The translations under genes and the position numbers were made by a program. The notes below the pieces were generated by a model. It was not told the DNA's origin. It did no database searches and saw nothing but the letters and a program-made list of their open reading frames with translations. A stretch of 64,000 nucleotides of DNA, from positions 99,003 through 163,002 of the forward strand of contig KV918931.1 of the NCBI GenBank assembly GCA_002049455.2, in the 5' to 3' direction. Shown piece by piece: positions 10,881-21,804 of this stretch. Within the stretch, counting starts at the first letter, position 1. Every line of letters begins with the position of its first letter. Source of the DNA: Porphyra umbilicalis (taxonomy: Eukaryota; Rhodophyta; Bangiophyceae; Bangiales; Bangiaceae).

Positions 10881-11160
10881 CACACGGCGCCACACAGCGC
10901 CACACAGCGCCACACAGCGCCACACAGCGCCACACAGCGCCACACAGCGCCACACAGCGCCACACAGCGCCACACAGCGCCACACAGCGCCACACAGCGC
11001 CACACAGCGCCACACAGCGCCACACAGCGCCACACAGCGCCACACAGCGCCACACAGCGCCACACAGCGCCACACAGCGCCACACAGCGCCACACAGCGC
11101 CACACAGCGCCACACAGCGCCACACGCCACACAGCGCAACACAGAGCCACAGAGCCACAC
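10881..11160. repeat. 10-bp minisatellite, 23 perfect copies of CACACAGCGC
   Basis: The unit CACACAGCGC is repeated 23 times without error at 10891-11120, preceded by one copy with a single mismatch (10881-10890) and followed by degenerate copies to about 11160. Because 10 is not a multiple of 3, each strand reads as a 30-nt, ten-residue periodicity in all frames, so long ORFs cross it on both strands; these are not treated as genes. Perfect homogeneity points to recent expansion or conversion. Confidence 0.97.
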
Positions 11161-13075
11161 GGCGCCGTCTGGCGCCGCCACAGCGGCGGGGTTGGTTGGC
11201 CGCGGGTGACGCGCGCGTGAACTGGTTTGGCTTTGCGTACGTGGCGGGGGGGTGGTGGTGGGTTCCATTGGATTTGGGGGGGGGGGGGGGGGAGGCGTGG
11301 TGTTGAGGGGAAGGATGGATGGTGGGGGTGGGGGGGGGGGGGGTGGGCAGGGACCGCCGTGGCGGGCGCCGCGTCGGCGTGGCGCGGCGGCGGGCAGACG
11401 GCGGGGCCCCGTCGTCGGGCGGCGGCGCGCGGACGTGGTGGCTGACGCGGGTGGCGCTCCGTGGTCCCCCCTTGCACCCGTCGCGGCGGTCGCAGCGACT
11501 GTGAGGCGCTCGGGCACGTTGGCTGTGATGGCGGGTCCGCGTTGAACCCTTTGGCCGCGACTGGCACCACGCGCACAAGCGGTGGACCGTGGAGGTCGTT
11601 CGGCCAGTACGGGTGACATCCACGCCCCTCAGATGAGCGGAAGCTGGTCTCTGTCGTCTCCAAGGATGCGAGAAGCACCTCATCGCATTGGTACACCGGT
11701 ACTTTCGTTGGGGGGTGGTGGTCTGGGGTTGGATACTTGAGTCTTGTATACCCTGCGTAGACTGCCCTGATGGGCAGTGAGGTGGGTTAGGACTGCTGTG
11801 GGGCAGTCTCTGTGTACGACCGCCGTGTAACCAGATACAGACAATATGTACGGCACCGTGCAAGACTCATGCAACAAGTCGGTGCGCTCCGTGCAAGCGT
11901 TGAAATAAAGTGCGTTTTCTTGATGCCCCACTCGGCGGGGCTAGTCCCCAGCCGCGTGGCGTCCAAATAAAGGGGTCGGAGGCGAGCCGCGGCTTGGGCG
12001 TGCGCCCAGCGGCGCATCCCCGGGCCGGCACCCACCCCGCGCGTCCGCGCGCACCCGTCGCGCTCCTCCTCCTCGCCAAAGCAGGCATAGCCCCAAAGCA
12101 GACACAATGCATGCAACCCCAGAAGGCGTCCTCACGCTGTCACCCTCACGTGGCGCGGCGCTGCCGGCGTTGCGTGGCAGCTCCAGCCTGCCACCGGCAG
12201 TGTACCGCACGCGGCGCGGGTCGCCCCGCCCCGAGCGGTCGCGCATCCGCGAGGATGACGGGTGGCTTGGCGCCACCCGTCAGTCGGGAATACTCGCAAT
12301 TCACAATTCTCACAATTCTCACAATTCACAAGCGTCTTGCAAGGGCCATACAAGAACTTTGTACGAAAAGCACCCGATCCGTACAAGAAATCGAGGCTTG
12401 TACAGTATCAGCTTGTACAGTATCCAATTGTATTCAAGCAGATACAAGATCTTCCAGGTACATGGTCTAAGCCCCACTGTGCTGCCATAAAGGTGTCCTG
12501 CTGTGCTCCAACTCAGTCAGGGGGGGGAGACGGCCCACGTGCGCTCCCCAGGCCAAAGAGTTCCTGACGTCGCTGCATCGTCTGAACTTGCTGCGAAGTG
12601 CTACGTCAAAACTGAGTATTCTTGCGCTCACTCGAAAGGTGCAAAGCACGCAAAGCTGCGTTCGTCCACCGGCAGAGTCGTAATGCCTGCGGGGTCGTAG
12701 AGGCCGATTGGGAACTCTTTTCCAACTGCTGGAGTGCGGGATTTTTCGGAGAATGGCTGTATCCAATTGCGTCTATGCAATTTCTCCAACCGCAAGTTAG
12801 CTGACCCACCAGCTGTCTCTGAGTGCCATCAAGTTTCATACGGTTTTGGGACCATCGATTAGATCGGTACGGCCGAGCTGTTAACGGCAGGAATTTGGGC
12901 AGCTGACGGCGATCAATTTTCCTCAGTTCCCGGCCGGCGCCAGCCACGGTCGCGGTCGCCGTGGTCCATTCCAGCACGGTCTAGGGCGCCGTCATCCCCG
13001 CTGTTCCAATCCCCCTTCCCCCCCCCAGACCTCCTTGGACTTGTTCCTCACTGATTCTCAAGCCGGTCCACCACC

Positions 13076-13845
13076 ATGGGTTCCGGGTACGTGACTGGGC
13101 TGTTCTTCTTGCTTATGCGCGTGATTTGGAGACGCTAGTCGTTGTTCGTGACGCGGCGTGTTCGTTGGTTGGCCGAGTCTTGGCGTGACCGCACTTTTGT
13201 GGCGTTCGCGGAGCGTCGTTGCCGTGCTACATTTGTGGGTGGGCGTGTGAGTGCCAGACGTGCGTCTTGACGTGGTATCATTTTGTTAGTTCGGGAGCAC
13301 GATAGTGAGGCGATGCGTCGGTGCCTGCGGTGTGCACTCCCTGTGCACCGTGCTGACGCCGAATTGGTCCTCCGTGTCTGCATTTTGTCTGTATCTCCTC
13401 CTCTTGAATCGGTTGCAGGAAGCCCGCGGGTCTCCGCGCTGGCCGCAAGCTTAAGAACCACCGCCGGGAGCAGGTCTGGCACAACAAGAAGTATGCGCGG
13501 AAGCACTCTGCCACGGCCCTGAAGGCCAACCCCTTCGCCGGCGCCTCTCACGCCAAGGGCATTGTGCTGGAGCGGATCGGCATTGAGGCCAAGCAACCGA
13601 ACTCCGCCATCCGGAAGTCGGTCCGTGTGCAGCTGATCAAGAACGGCAAGAAGATTGCGGCTTTTGTACCCCGGGATGGGTCGCTGAGCTATGTGGAGGA
13701 CAACGACGAGGTGCTGGTGTCTGGGTTCGGGCGTGCCGGTCACTCGGTCGGTGATCTGCCCGGTGTGCGGTTCAAGGTCGTGAAGGTTGCTAATGTGTCG
13801 CTCTTGGCGCTCTTTTTGGAGAAGAAGGAGAAGCCCCGCTCTTAG
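13076..13845 (+). CDS. RPS23: 40S ribosomal protein S23 (uS12), two exons
   Basis: uS12 sits at the decoding centre of the small ribosomal subunit and contributes to codon-anticodon fidelity. Exon 1 is 11 nt (13076-13086, in the context CACCATGGG, encoding Met-Gly-Ser-Gly); exon 2 is 13419-13845, and joining gives 145 residues, close to the usual 143 of eukaryotes. The sequence after the junction reads [18 protein letters not shown], followed by the family blocks [35 protein letters not shown] and [20 protein letters not shown], and ends in KEKPRS. The conserved proline of the KQPNSAIRK loop, which is hydroxylated in other eukaryotes, is present. This is the cytosolic eukaryotic form. Unlike its neighbours it has no homopolymer tracts and no frame breaks. 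Confidence 0.97.
13087..13418 (+). other. Spliceosomal intron of RPS23
   Basis: The intron is 332 bp, starting GTACGTGA and ending in a pyrimidine-rich stretch with TTGCAG. It interrupts the coding sequence after the second base of the fourth codon (phase 2). It is T-richer than the exons. An intron placed directly after the start codon is frequent in ribosomal protein genes of intron-poor algae. It is the only intron in the window supported by both splice signals and protein homology. Confidence 0.9.
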
Positions 13846-14541
13846 ACCGCTTGGTTGTGCGTCTCTCTCCAAAGCGTGTGTGTCAGGTCTTTTTTTTCTT
13901 TTCTTCGTGCGTTCCCGCGTGCCCGTGCGCTATGAGACAGTCCGTCTTGCTCCTCTCCTGTGCGCCTTCTCTCTTTTCCAGAGAAGTGCTGGAACCGCCC
14001 ACGTCTTCCTCCTGTCTGGTCTGAGCCAACAGTCGCTCGCAGTTGAACTCGTCCTGTCTGACTATCGTCGGCTTCAGTGAAGCACTGGTCGGTTTTATGT
14101 CACAGCAGGGGACAACCATAGGGGACAACCACGGCGGTCCTCCGGAGAAATGCGAGCTCTGAGTGGGCAAGCGACAAAAACAGTGGAGCTGGCGGGCGGG
14201 TGGCAACTGAGTGTCGCACGTCGTACACGTTTGTCGCCGCAGTCATCTTGAGTCCATTGTGTTGTGTCTGCTGACAATTGGAACATTGAAGTGGGGTCCT
14301 CTTCTACGGCAGTGCTCTCACATAGCGCCGGAGAGGCTGTGTTCGCCTGGTCGCGCCAATGAACCCAACCCGTTGTACAGAATGCAGAGACACGTGAGCA
14401 ACCCTTCTGACGTGACAATAACGACAGAGCACTGCCAGCATGTGCGCATTGTACAGTTACTTTAAACAAGCGAGAACCCACACGAAACAAGAGTCCCAAG
14501 AGACGAAAAACAACAGAAGCAAAGATTGTGGCCCAATAGGA
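13846..14541. other. Convergent 3' regions of RPS23 and CCT gene 1
   Basis: The two flanking genes converge here. The stretch is near neutral in GC, with T-rich sequence directly after the RPS23 stop (about 13890-13910) that probably belongs to its 3' untranslated region. A 12-bp direct repeat, AGGGGACAACCA, lies near 14106-14130. No further gene is seen. Confidence 0.45.
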
Positions 14542-16080
14542 CTAACGAGATGACACAGAGGCACATCGTGCTTTCCCACGTGCCGCCGAGCCCAGGGCCC
14601 CTGCCGACGCTCGTCTTGGCAAGCTCAAGGAGCCCACGTCGGCGGACGTCATGGATGGGGAACCGTCGGCCGAGTCCGACGAGTCCATGGGTACTGAAGC
14701 CGACGAACCGCCACCCGGAGCGTCATCTGCCATCTTGACGAAGCGGCCCTTGACGCGTGGCCTTCCATCGGCCAACGCCTTGCGGACAGTGTAGCGGACG
14801 AGCTTGCCAAATTTCCGGTCCCGGCGCTTCTGGCGGAAGCGCAATAGCGCCGCCTCCCGTGTCTTCTTCTTGAACTCCCGCGTCAGCGTCTCCTTCTCCG
14901 ACTCTTCCCGGTTCTTACGCTCCTCTTGCGTCTCCTTGGCGGGCAGCGCTGACGCGGCGGCAGAGAACTGACCTGGCTGCGGGGGCACCATCGCATTGGG
15001 GACGGTCGGATACAGACCAACCGATGCCGACTGCTGGTACATTTGCTGCCAATGTTGAAACTGCTGCATTTGCGCAGCCATTGACGCCGACGGCATGTAC
15101 ATGCCAAGGCCCGGCGCACCGTACATCATGGCCGCATATGGGGCCGGCATATTGGGCATGTTGGGCACGGCCATGCTCAGCGGCGCCGAGCCAGCTAACT
15201 TGGCCTCCGCATCAGGCGCAGCACCATCTCCAGGTATCCGGGGCGCCGTCGCGCCAACCGCCATCTGCGTCCCATCAACCACTGCAGCGGTGGTGGCGCC
15301 CTCGGCCGACGACAGCGCTTCGGGGTGCTCGGGCGACGCACCCGGGGGGGACGCTAGTGGCTTCGCCACACTTTGCCCCGATCCGTTGGCGCCCTCCTCC
15401 TTAACGGGTGAAGACGCGACGGCGGTCGCCGGGTCGGGCGTTCGGGCCTTCCGCTTTGGTGGAGGGGGGGGAAGCGGCCCGGCAGGAGCACCCACACCGG
15501 GATGGAAACCACGCGCCATCGGCGTCGGCACCGGCGGCGGCCGCCCCACTCCGGGAGTCGACGGCAGCAGAACACTCCAAGCCGGGGAGGGCAGCCCAAA
15601 CCGCATGTGCCCGCCGGCCGACGACGGGTCGCCCAAGTAGGTGTTCTGGTACTCGCGCACAACCGCGTCCTTCGCCGCCTGTCGCAAGAAGGGTGATGAC
15701 AGTACGGCGTCAGGCCGGGCGGGTGATGGCGGCACGTCCATTGCACCGGCCGAAGCGGGGGCAACCGCCGTCGGCACTCCGCTGGGCGCTCCAGTGGGTG
15801 GACATACTGCGGCCGCCGAGCCACCACGAACAACAATCGGCACAGCCGTCGACAGCACCGGCGTCGGTGCCGTGAAACGCGGCCCAAGCAGCGACGGCGA
15901 CGGTACGACAGTGCCCGACCCAAGAGATGGAACGTCCAGCGAGGGACAGAACAGACTCTGGAACGAGTCCCGAATATGTGCCTGCCGCGTCGCCGGTGCG
16001 AGCCCCGTAGCGGCGCCGGTACCAGGCGTGCCGTTGGGCAACCACCCCCTCGATGCGTCCGGTGTCGACAGGTATTCCAT
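14542..16080 (-). CDS. CCT-domain transcriptional regulator 1
   Basis: CCT domains (CONSTANS, CO-like, TOC1) occur in plant and algal transcription regulators of photoperiod, clock and metabolism; they bind DNA with NF-Y partners and carry a nuclear-localisation signal. A clear CCT motif lies near the C-terminus (about residues 408-449 of 512): REAALLRFRQKRRDRKFGKL, then VRYTVRKALADGRPRVKGRF, ending in VK. It is preceded by a Glu/Lys-rich, probably helical segment (TQEERKNREESEKETLTREF). The rest is Pro/Ala/Ser-rich with a Met/Gln patch (MAAQMQQFQHWQQMYQQ), as in activation regions. No B-box or response-regulator domain is seen. The start at 16080 (MEYLSTPDASRG) is preferred; an in-frame ATG at 16326 would add 82 low-complexity residues. 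The frame is intact. Confidence 0.88.
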   Translation of the reverse strand: MEYLSTPDASRGWLPNGTPGTGAATGLAPATRQAHIRDSFQSLFCPSLDVPSLGSGTVVPSPSLLGPRFTAPTPVLSTAVPIVVRGGSAAAVCPPTGAPSGVPTAVAPASAGAMDVPPSPARPDAVLSSPFLRQAAKDAVVREYQNTYLGDPSSAGGHMRFGLPSPAWSVLLPSTPGVGRPPPVPTPMARGFHPGVGAPAGPLPPPPPKRKARTPDPATAVASSPVKEEGANGSGQSVAKPLASPPGASPEHPEALSSAEGATTAAVVDGTQMAVGATAPRIPGDGAAPDAEAKLAGSAPLSMAVPNMPNMPAPYAAMMYGAPGLGMYMPSASMAAQMQQFQHWQQMYQQSASVGLYPTVPNAMVPPQPGQFSAAASALPAKETQEERKNREESEKETLTREFKKKTREAALLRFRQKRRDRKFGKLVRYTVRKALADGRPRVKGRFVKMADDAPGGGSSASVPMDSSDSADGSPSMTSADVGSLSLPRRASAGALGSAARGKARCASVSSR

Positions 16081-19000
16081 CCCGCACGGAGGCGGAACGA
16101 GGGGTGAGAAGGAAAGGGGAGGGTGCGAAGAGGGGGGCCGCGACGCCCCCACCACACCGACCGCAGCCGGCGGTGGCGGACGGTGGAGCGCAGGAAAACG
16201 AACGAGGGGACTGCACGTCGCGACGGTCCGCGCGCGCGCGCTTCCCCGGCCGAACGCGCGCGCAGCGAGTGCAACGACACCGCGAGCCGTGCCGTTTGGT
16301 GGTGTACCGCGGCCCGGAGGCGGCAAGGAGGTTGTTCACGGTGGGCGTGGTCGGACGGTGGGGGGCTGAAGGCGGGTCGGCGAGGTGTCGGCGCCGCAAA
16401 CGTCCCAGCTGGTGGTTGCGGGGAGCGCCAGGCGGCTTGCCGGGGCCCTGCTGGCACCTAAACGGCGGCGGACCAAGCCCAGGTGGGCACACGACCTCTC
16501 TCAGAACCAATGAGATGCTGTTGGACCACTAGATACGCTGCGTTGGCGCCCTGATGCTCCCGTTGAGGGCGGCGGCCAGGCAGCGTGAGGGTTGCGGGCC
16601 CCCAGAGACCCCTAATCGGGCCTTTCGCGAGGAGGACGACTCGAACCGGCCCGGCAATGAAGGGCCAGAAAACGACGAGGCGGGGCAATTGGGACGCCGA
16701 AGGACAGGAGGCTGGAGCAGTTGAATAGACGCCAGGCCGAGCCTGAGGCTGTCGTGAGTCGAGAGGCACGAAGAGTGGAAGGCACTGCGGCCACGGAATA
16801 CAATGAGATAGCTTGAATATCGAATAGAACAAAAACAAACGCAGAACAAGAACATGTATTGACAGCAGAACGCAGCTTGGCATGGAGGGCCACTCTTTGC
16901 AAAGTGCGCAACAGTGTCTGGGCTCATACACGCGTCCTGTGGGCCACGAGTGGCCTCTCACCGTGAGACGGCGATGACCACCCGTGCTTGCGTTCCCGCC
17001 GCCAACCACAAACCAACCGTCGCTCGGGCCGTCAAGAGCATCCTCCTGCACCGTACGACCACCCATACCACGTGCTGCAGGCGATCTGCGCTCCTCGAGA
17101 TTGTGGTCAGGCCAGAACTGAACTTTAGTGGTCACGGAACGCGCATACTCGCTGAGTTGCCCTGGCCCCACCAATTTATTGATGGCTGCTTCCAAGTAAA
17201 AAGGAAGTATTAAATTTCACGTTTCCTCGATGTAGCTGGGGGTGAAGAGCTTTCTGGTGACATCTAATGGCTACAGAACTGCATCGTGCACAGACTTTCT
17301 CAGAGGTCGGGTCGAAACTAGTTGTTCAATGACTATTCGTCTATCACCGCGCAAGCTTCTCGACCGTCGTTCTCGCGCGGTCCAGTTCGTCAACAATCCA
17401 GTCAACGTCAGGTCGTCATACTTTCTGTGCCGTAGACATCGGAGTGCGATGAGCAAACGCTGGGATGCTTTGGAAGACCGGGATACCCATGTCGAGATCC
17501 ATCCATTCAGGCAAGGGCTGTCTCAAAGTCCGCTGATTGATGCGCTCAGCCATGCGACACTTGCCACCCAGACTTTTGATGTTCACGGCAGGAGCGAGAT
17601 GGGGCTGCCATCAGGAACCACGCCAGGAGCTGTAGACGTGGGTCGTCTCGATGGAGACTGGTACAGTAGTAACGCGACGACGAAGTCATTGACAGCCGCA
17701 TTTCACTGTCTGTGCCCTACAGCTCGCAGTTCACAAGGGGTGTCCAACATGTCAGGGAACTTTGACTGTCGAATCAAACAGGATTTTCTTATTCAGTTTT
17801 CACGAGCTGCATCTTGAAGACTGACCAGCGGTCATGGGGAGTCGAATTGTGCATCCAGCAGCTGGCTTTCGATTGTAGCTTCTTCACCCTCAAATGGACC
17901 GCCAAACGTGGGCCACACGATGGGTTCACAATATTGCGAGGGAGACGATTCCGTGCGAAACCGCATCATGACAGTCGGAACTGGCTATGATACACCCGCG
18001 GCTCTTCGCCGACGGCGGGCCACTACTACCAGCCTCACGTTCCCGGGTGGCCCGACTCGCATGAATGTCTGAGCAGCTTACTCGGGCCCAAACCCGTCCA
18101 CTCGATGCCCCAACCGCAAGCCGTCAGTCGGCCGCTGTCGCCAGGCCCTTCGTGGCGCCAGGTGAGGCTGCTGGGAGGTGGGTTGAGGGCTGCGGTCCCT
18201 CGGGCCTCGTGGCGTCGTCGGTGGCCCGTGTGGTTTGTGATGCTGCTGGTCGAGCGAGGTATGCTGTGTGGGGAGCCAGGAAGCGGCCGACGTGCACGGG
18301 GGCTCGAGCTGCCCATGCGGGCACCTCGCGCACCGCTGCTGTCTCCGCCCGCGTAGACGTACTCGTTCGGTGACTGCTGTGTCGATTGCCTGTGTGGGCG
18401 GGAGCCGTCGGTGCGGGGCAACGCCGTACGGTGCTCGTGCGCAGGGCGTGTGCCCTTGGGGCCACGCCACCGACGGCAGCGGTGACGGTGGCGCTGCGTG
18501 CGTCGGCACTCTCGGAACGCACCGAGCGGACTCCCTCCCGCTCGCATATTCTTTGGCTTTTTTATGTTACATCGGCTGTGTCTCTAGGGCACCTGCCGTC
18601 TTTTGAGTATCTTCTTCTCGGGGGTGGCCTTTGGTGCGCATTTTGGCGTCGGCGTATGGTGTCTGCCGGGTTGGGCGGTGCCGACGCGCACATCCGGCGG
18701 AGGTAGCGTCGGCAGCCGGGGGAGAAGGCGGGTGTGATGCCCCCGTACCGGCGCAGGGGGGCTGAGTCGACTATTTGCGAGGCGGTTGAGACAGGGGGGA
18801 GGGAAGCGACTGGTGAGACAACGGCCGGTGTGAAGCGCCCGGTACGTGAAGGGTCTCCGACGTCGGCGTGGTTTCTTTGCTGGGAGCTGCTCCGGGTGGG
18901 TGCTTGGACCCTTGTCCTGGTTCCGGCGTTTTGCGCGGGTGAGGGGCGCCAGGGGAGCGTGAGGTGGAGAACACGCGATGATGGGGCGCATTTTGTGAAG

Positions 19001-19501
19001 CGTGAGGCGTGCATGCTGTCGGTTGCTGGCCTGTCATGCGTGTGTCGCGCGCTGTGTGAGATGGAGGAGCCATCCAGCGCGACCTGCCGCCCTTTCGCGA
19101 TGACAGGGAGCAGGGCGCATACAGCCTAACACCTGCGGTCGGTGCGGTGCAGAGCACCGCACCGACCGCAGGTGCTAGGCTGTATGCGCCCTGCTCCCTG
19201 TGGTCGCGAAAGCGGCCGGCATTATGTCAACCACACCAGCGTGCAGCTCGGCGGATGGATACTTGCTGGGGTAGGAGTTGTGGATACACCTATGTAGGAG
19301 GTGACCTCGCTCTGAAGATGGCGACTGCATCCACGAAGTATGTTCAATATTTGGACGCGTTGCTGACGCATCTTTCCTTCTTCCGCTCCTTCTGGTCTGG
19401 TGCTTTGCCAAGTTTTTTTCTTCGTGCTCTCTTTCGCTGTGGTTATCTTGCAGTGGGAGAGCATTACACGTGACGTCAACGACTGCCCGCCATCGCTAGA
19501 C
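16081..19501. other. Intergenic region with possible gene relics and one long hairpin
   Basis: No gene is firmly supported in 3.4 kb. A minus-strand frame (16458-17195) begins with a balanced segment of about 100 residues (for example LVGPGQLSEYARSVTTKVQF and CALCKEWPSMPS) and then becomes leader-like; it may be a relic of a transposon gene. A plus-strand frame at 17242-17817 (191 residues) lies in an unusually AT-rich patch and matches nothing recognised. The divergent promoters of CCT gene 1 and the zinc-finger gene must lie here. The hairpin at 19092-19212 is listed separately. Confidence 0.4.
19092..19212. repeat. Long near-perfect hairpin, 59-bp arms, 3-nt loop
   Basis: Arms 19092-19150 and 19154-19212 pair at 56 of 59 positions, around the loop AGA at 19151-19153. 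The three unpaired or weak positions are 19101/19203 (T-G wobble), 19102/19202 (G-G) and 19129/19175 (A-C). The scattered mismatches argue against a simple assembly fold-back, which would be perfect. It lies about 290 bp upstream of the zinc-finger gene start. A fold-back element or a small-RNA precursor are the main alternatives. Confidence 0.92.
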
Positions 19502-21804
19502 ATGGACGCGCTGAGCGGGGGCGACTTGGCAGACCTTCTTCTTAATAGTGGCGACGCTGATGGCGATGGCGTTGGCGGGCGGGGCTTGGACGTATCAACC
19601 CGAGACGATGGAGGCGCCAGCGGAATGGCACAGGTGCCACAGGCCGCTGCCGCTGATCTTGCAGATGCAGGCGGCTGTGAGCAGTCTGGCGACTCCGATG
19701 CGGCGGTGTTTGCCGGACTCGGCTCCTTTTGTGACGGCCCCGGCGTCGGGCTCGGCACGGACGTGTCGTTACGGCGGGGAAGTGGCGGCTTTGGGGTGGA
19801 CAATGATATGCAACAGTTTATGATGATCGGCGGCGCAGCGGAGGCAGGTGGCGCTTCTACTACCGGGGCGGCTGGTGCACGTGTGGGGGGGAGCGCGGAG
19901 GCGGCAGACACGGCCGACCAGGCGGGGTGGTCCTCGCTTTCAGCGCTGGGGGTGGAGCTGGACGGTTACGGAGGGCTTCCATCGTTAGAGTACGACGTGA
20001 GTGGGATGGCACCGGCGTTCGCGCCACCGCCCGTGGATACGCCGCCTCCCGCGGCGCCCGGCGCTACGAAGCCGGAACCAACGCCCGTGGCAACACAGGC
20101 GCGGCTGCCCCCACGACTTCAATCTACTCCAGTACCAGTGAGCGGTGCGCCAAACATGGACGTTGCGCCGACGGGTGCTCCCGCCAACGCTCCTGCCGCC
20201 GCTGTGGCTGCGGCAGCGCTCCCTCGGCATTCCGGACCGGTGCCGGAAACGATGACAACGACTGCTTGTGGAGCTGAAGCGGAGCCATCTACGACAGCCG
20301 CCGCTGCCGGACACCCGTGGTTGTCCTCCCCGATGCGGACGGCACCCACGGGGGCGGCCGCCGTAGGCACGCCCCGTGGCCGGGCGCGGACTATCAAGGT
20401 GCCGCTGCTGCCGCTGGGTACCCCCCCGCACCCATTGCTCCGGCTCCCGATGTCGATGGGCCGGGCAGGGCGGGGATGCCAATGTCGCCCCTGCCCTCGG
20501 GGGGCCCCAACACTCCCGCTCCGTCTCCACCACCCGTGCGGCCGTCGCCAAGTGGGACCACGTCGACTGGCCCGACGGGGCGGGGCCGTGCCGCGACGCT
20601 TCCGTGCGACGTTTGTGGGCGTAGTATCTCGACCAATGGGGCCAACTATCGGCGGCACCGAGAGGCGTGCCTCCGCGCTCGATCCCGCGCACGCGGGGTG
20701 GCAATCGCGGGCGGGGCTGCCACAGCCGCCGCCGTCGCCGCCACCGCCGCCGCCGCCTCTGCCGCTGCGTCACCCGGTGGATCCTCGCGGGGACAACCTC
20801 CGCCAACGCCGCCGCCGCCACTGCCCACCGCCTCGTCGGTGGCGGCGGCGTCCACCGCGGCCGCGTCACCGGCGACTACACCTCGGACGACAGTGCTTAA
20901 GACCGAAGATCCGACGGCGCCGACCCCAATGGTCCTCGACCCGTTCCCGCCGCAGCCACTCTCCTCCATCACGGCCGGAGATATCGGTAGCAGCGCCACG
21001 TCGGGGATCAGCTTGTCTCCGCCGCCGCCGCCGCCGCCTCCGCCGCCTACCGCCGCGTGCACCCCAGTGCTTTTGACGGTGCCGAGGGTCGGGGCGGCCG
21101 CGGCCTGGGAGACTGGTCACGGTGCGGCCGAGCAAATGGCCGTTGCGGCCCCGCCACGGCCACGAGTTGCTGTGCGGTCACCGTTCCCGCCCGCGGCGGC
21201 GGCTGCCGCCCTTGCTGCCGCCACCGCTGCTACGCGGCCCGCTCCGGCGACGCCCGCAGGGCACCCGCCCTCCCGGCGACGGCCGCCTGTTTCTCTTTCA
21301 GCCGCCCGCGTGTCGACGGTGCGGGACGCGGCGCTGGCGCTGTCGCTCTCTCGGCTTTCGGCCGCCGCCTCGGAGGCGCTGGACGGCGGCGGACGCGCGG
21401 CTGTGCGCGACGCGCTGCTCGCGCTTGCCCGCAAGGCCGAGGGCCACGGTCCTCCGTCGTCCCTCAGTGGCGTCGGGAGCGCCGGAGCGGGTCCCGCCCC
21501 GCCGGGCTTGGGAGGTGGTGGTCGCCCAGCGGCGCCGACCGCGCCTGGTGGCCGCCCGTGGACGACGCAAGACATCGTCTCGCAGTCGGCAGCGGAGAAG
21601 CTCGTGCTAAGGATGCTGTTCCTCGATCCAACGTCGGCCGTGTCGGCGGCTGCGACCGGCAGCGGGGGGGAGGGGCGCCGTCGCAGTCGGGCGCGCCGCC
21701 GTCGGCGGCACCCAGCGACGCAAGAGGATCCGTTCCAGGAGAGAGCGCCACTGCGCCCGCGTCAGCCCCGACTTGATGCGCCGAAGGGTGCAGGCAAGGG
21801 TTAG
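19502..21804 (+). CDS. C2HC zinc-finger protein with weakly LNK-like C-terminus, one frame break
   Basis: The N-terminal part reads from ATG 19502 (MDALSGGDLADLLLNSGDAD), an acidic Gly/Ala/Asp-rich region. Near 20421-20428 a run of seven C coincides with a change to the frame that continues to the TAG at 21804. The second part holds a Cys2-His-Cys cluster: CDVCGRS, then 9 residues, then RRHREAC, a possible zinc knuckle. The C-terminus contains two helical stretches (TVRDAALALSLSRLSAAASE and RAAVRDALLALARKAEG), then SAAEKLVLRMLFLDP. This order and spacing loosely recalls the C-terminal region of plant LNK clock coactivators (a helix with RDaLyrLA, then a segment ending in LLFhrP). That resemblance is by eye only. 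A nuclear regulatory role is inferred from composition and the zinc cluster. Confidence 0.6.

Larger units (their letters stand above)
9649..13075. other. Lower-GC intergenic region with repeats
   Basis: No supported protein gene across 3.4 kb. Besides the inverted repeat and the decamer array listed separately, it holds many GTAC-containing palindromic words (for example CAGTACTGTACTGTACTGCAG near 9932), a G run at about 11277-11291 and a short CACAATTCT tandem near 12298-12340. The words GTACCTGCAAGACCTTG (10243) and, in the opposite orientation, GTACCTGGAAGATCTTG (12446-12462) may be ends of a decayed element. The right end should contain the RPS23 promoter; no core element is recognisable. 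Confidence 0.5.

Noticed and set aside
10881-11160. CRISPR-like array
   Set aside because: The units are contiguous with no spacers and the context is eukaryotic; this is a minisatellite.
10724-11863. Long ORFs (up to 379 codons) on both strands through the CACACAGCGC array
   Set aside because: A 10-bp perfect repeat without stops is open in every register on both strands; the encoded peptides are purely periodic.
13076-13845. Plastid or mitochondrial origin for the uS12 gene
   Set aside because: The KQPNSAIRK context, the [14 protein letters not shown] start and the KEKPRS end are of the cytosolic eukaryotic type, and a spliceosomal intron is present.
16081-16326. N-terminal extension of CCT gene 1 to the upstream ATG
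   Set aside because: The added residues are low-complexity and the internal Met begins a better-composed sequence; kept only as an alternative start.
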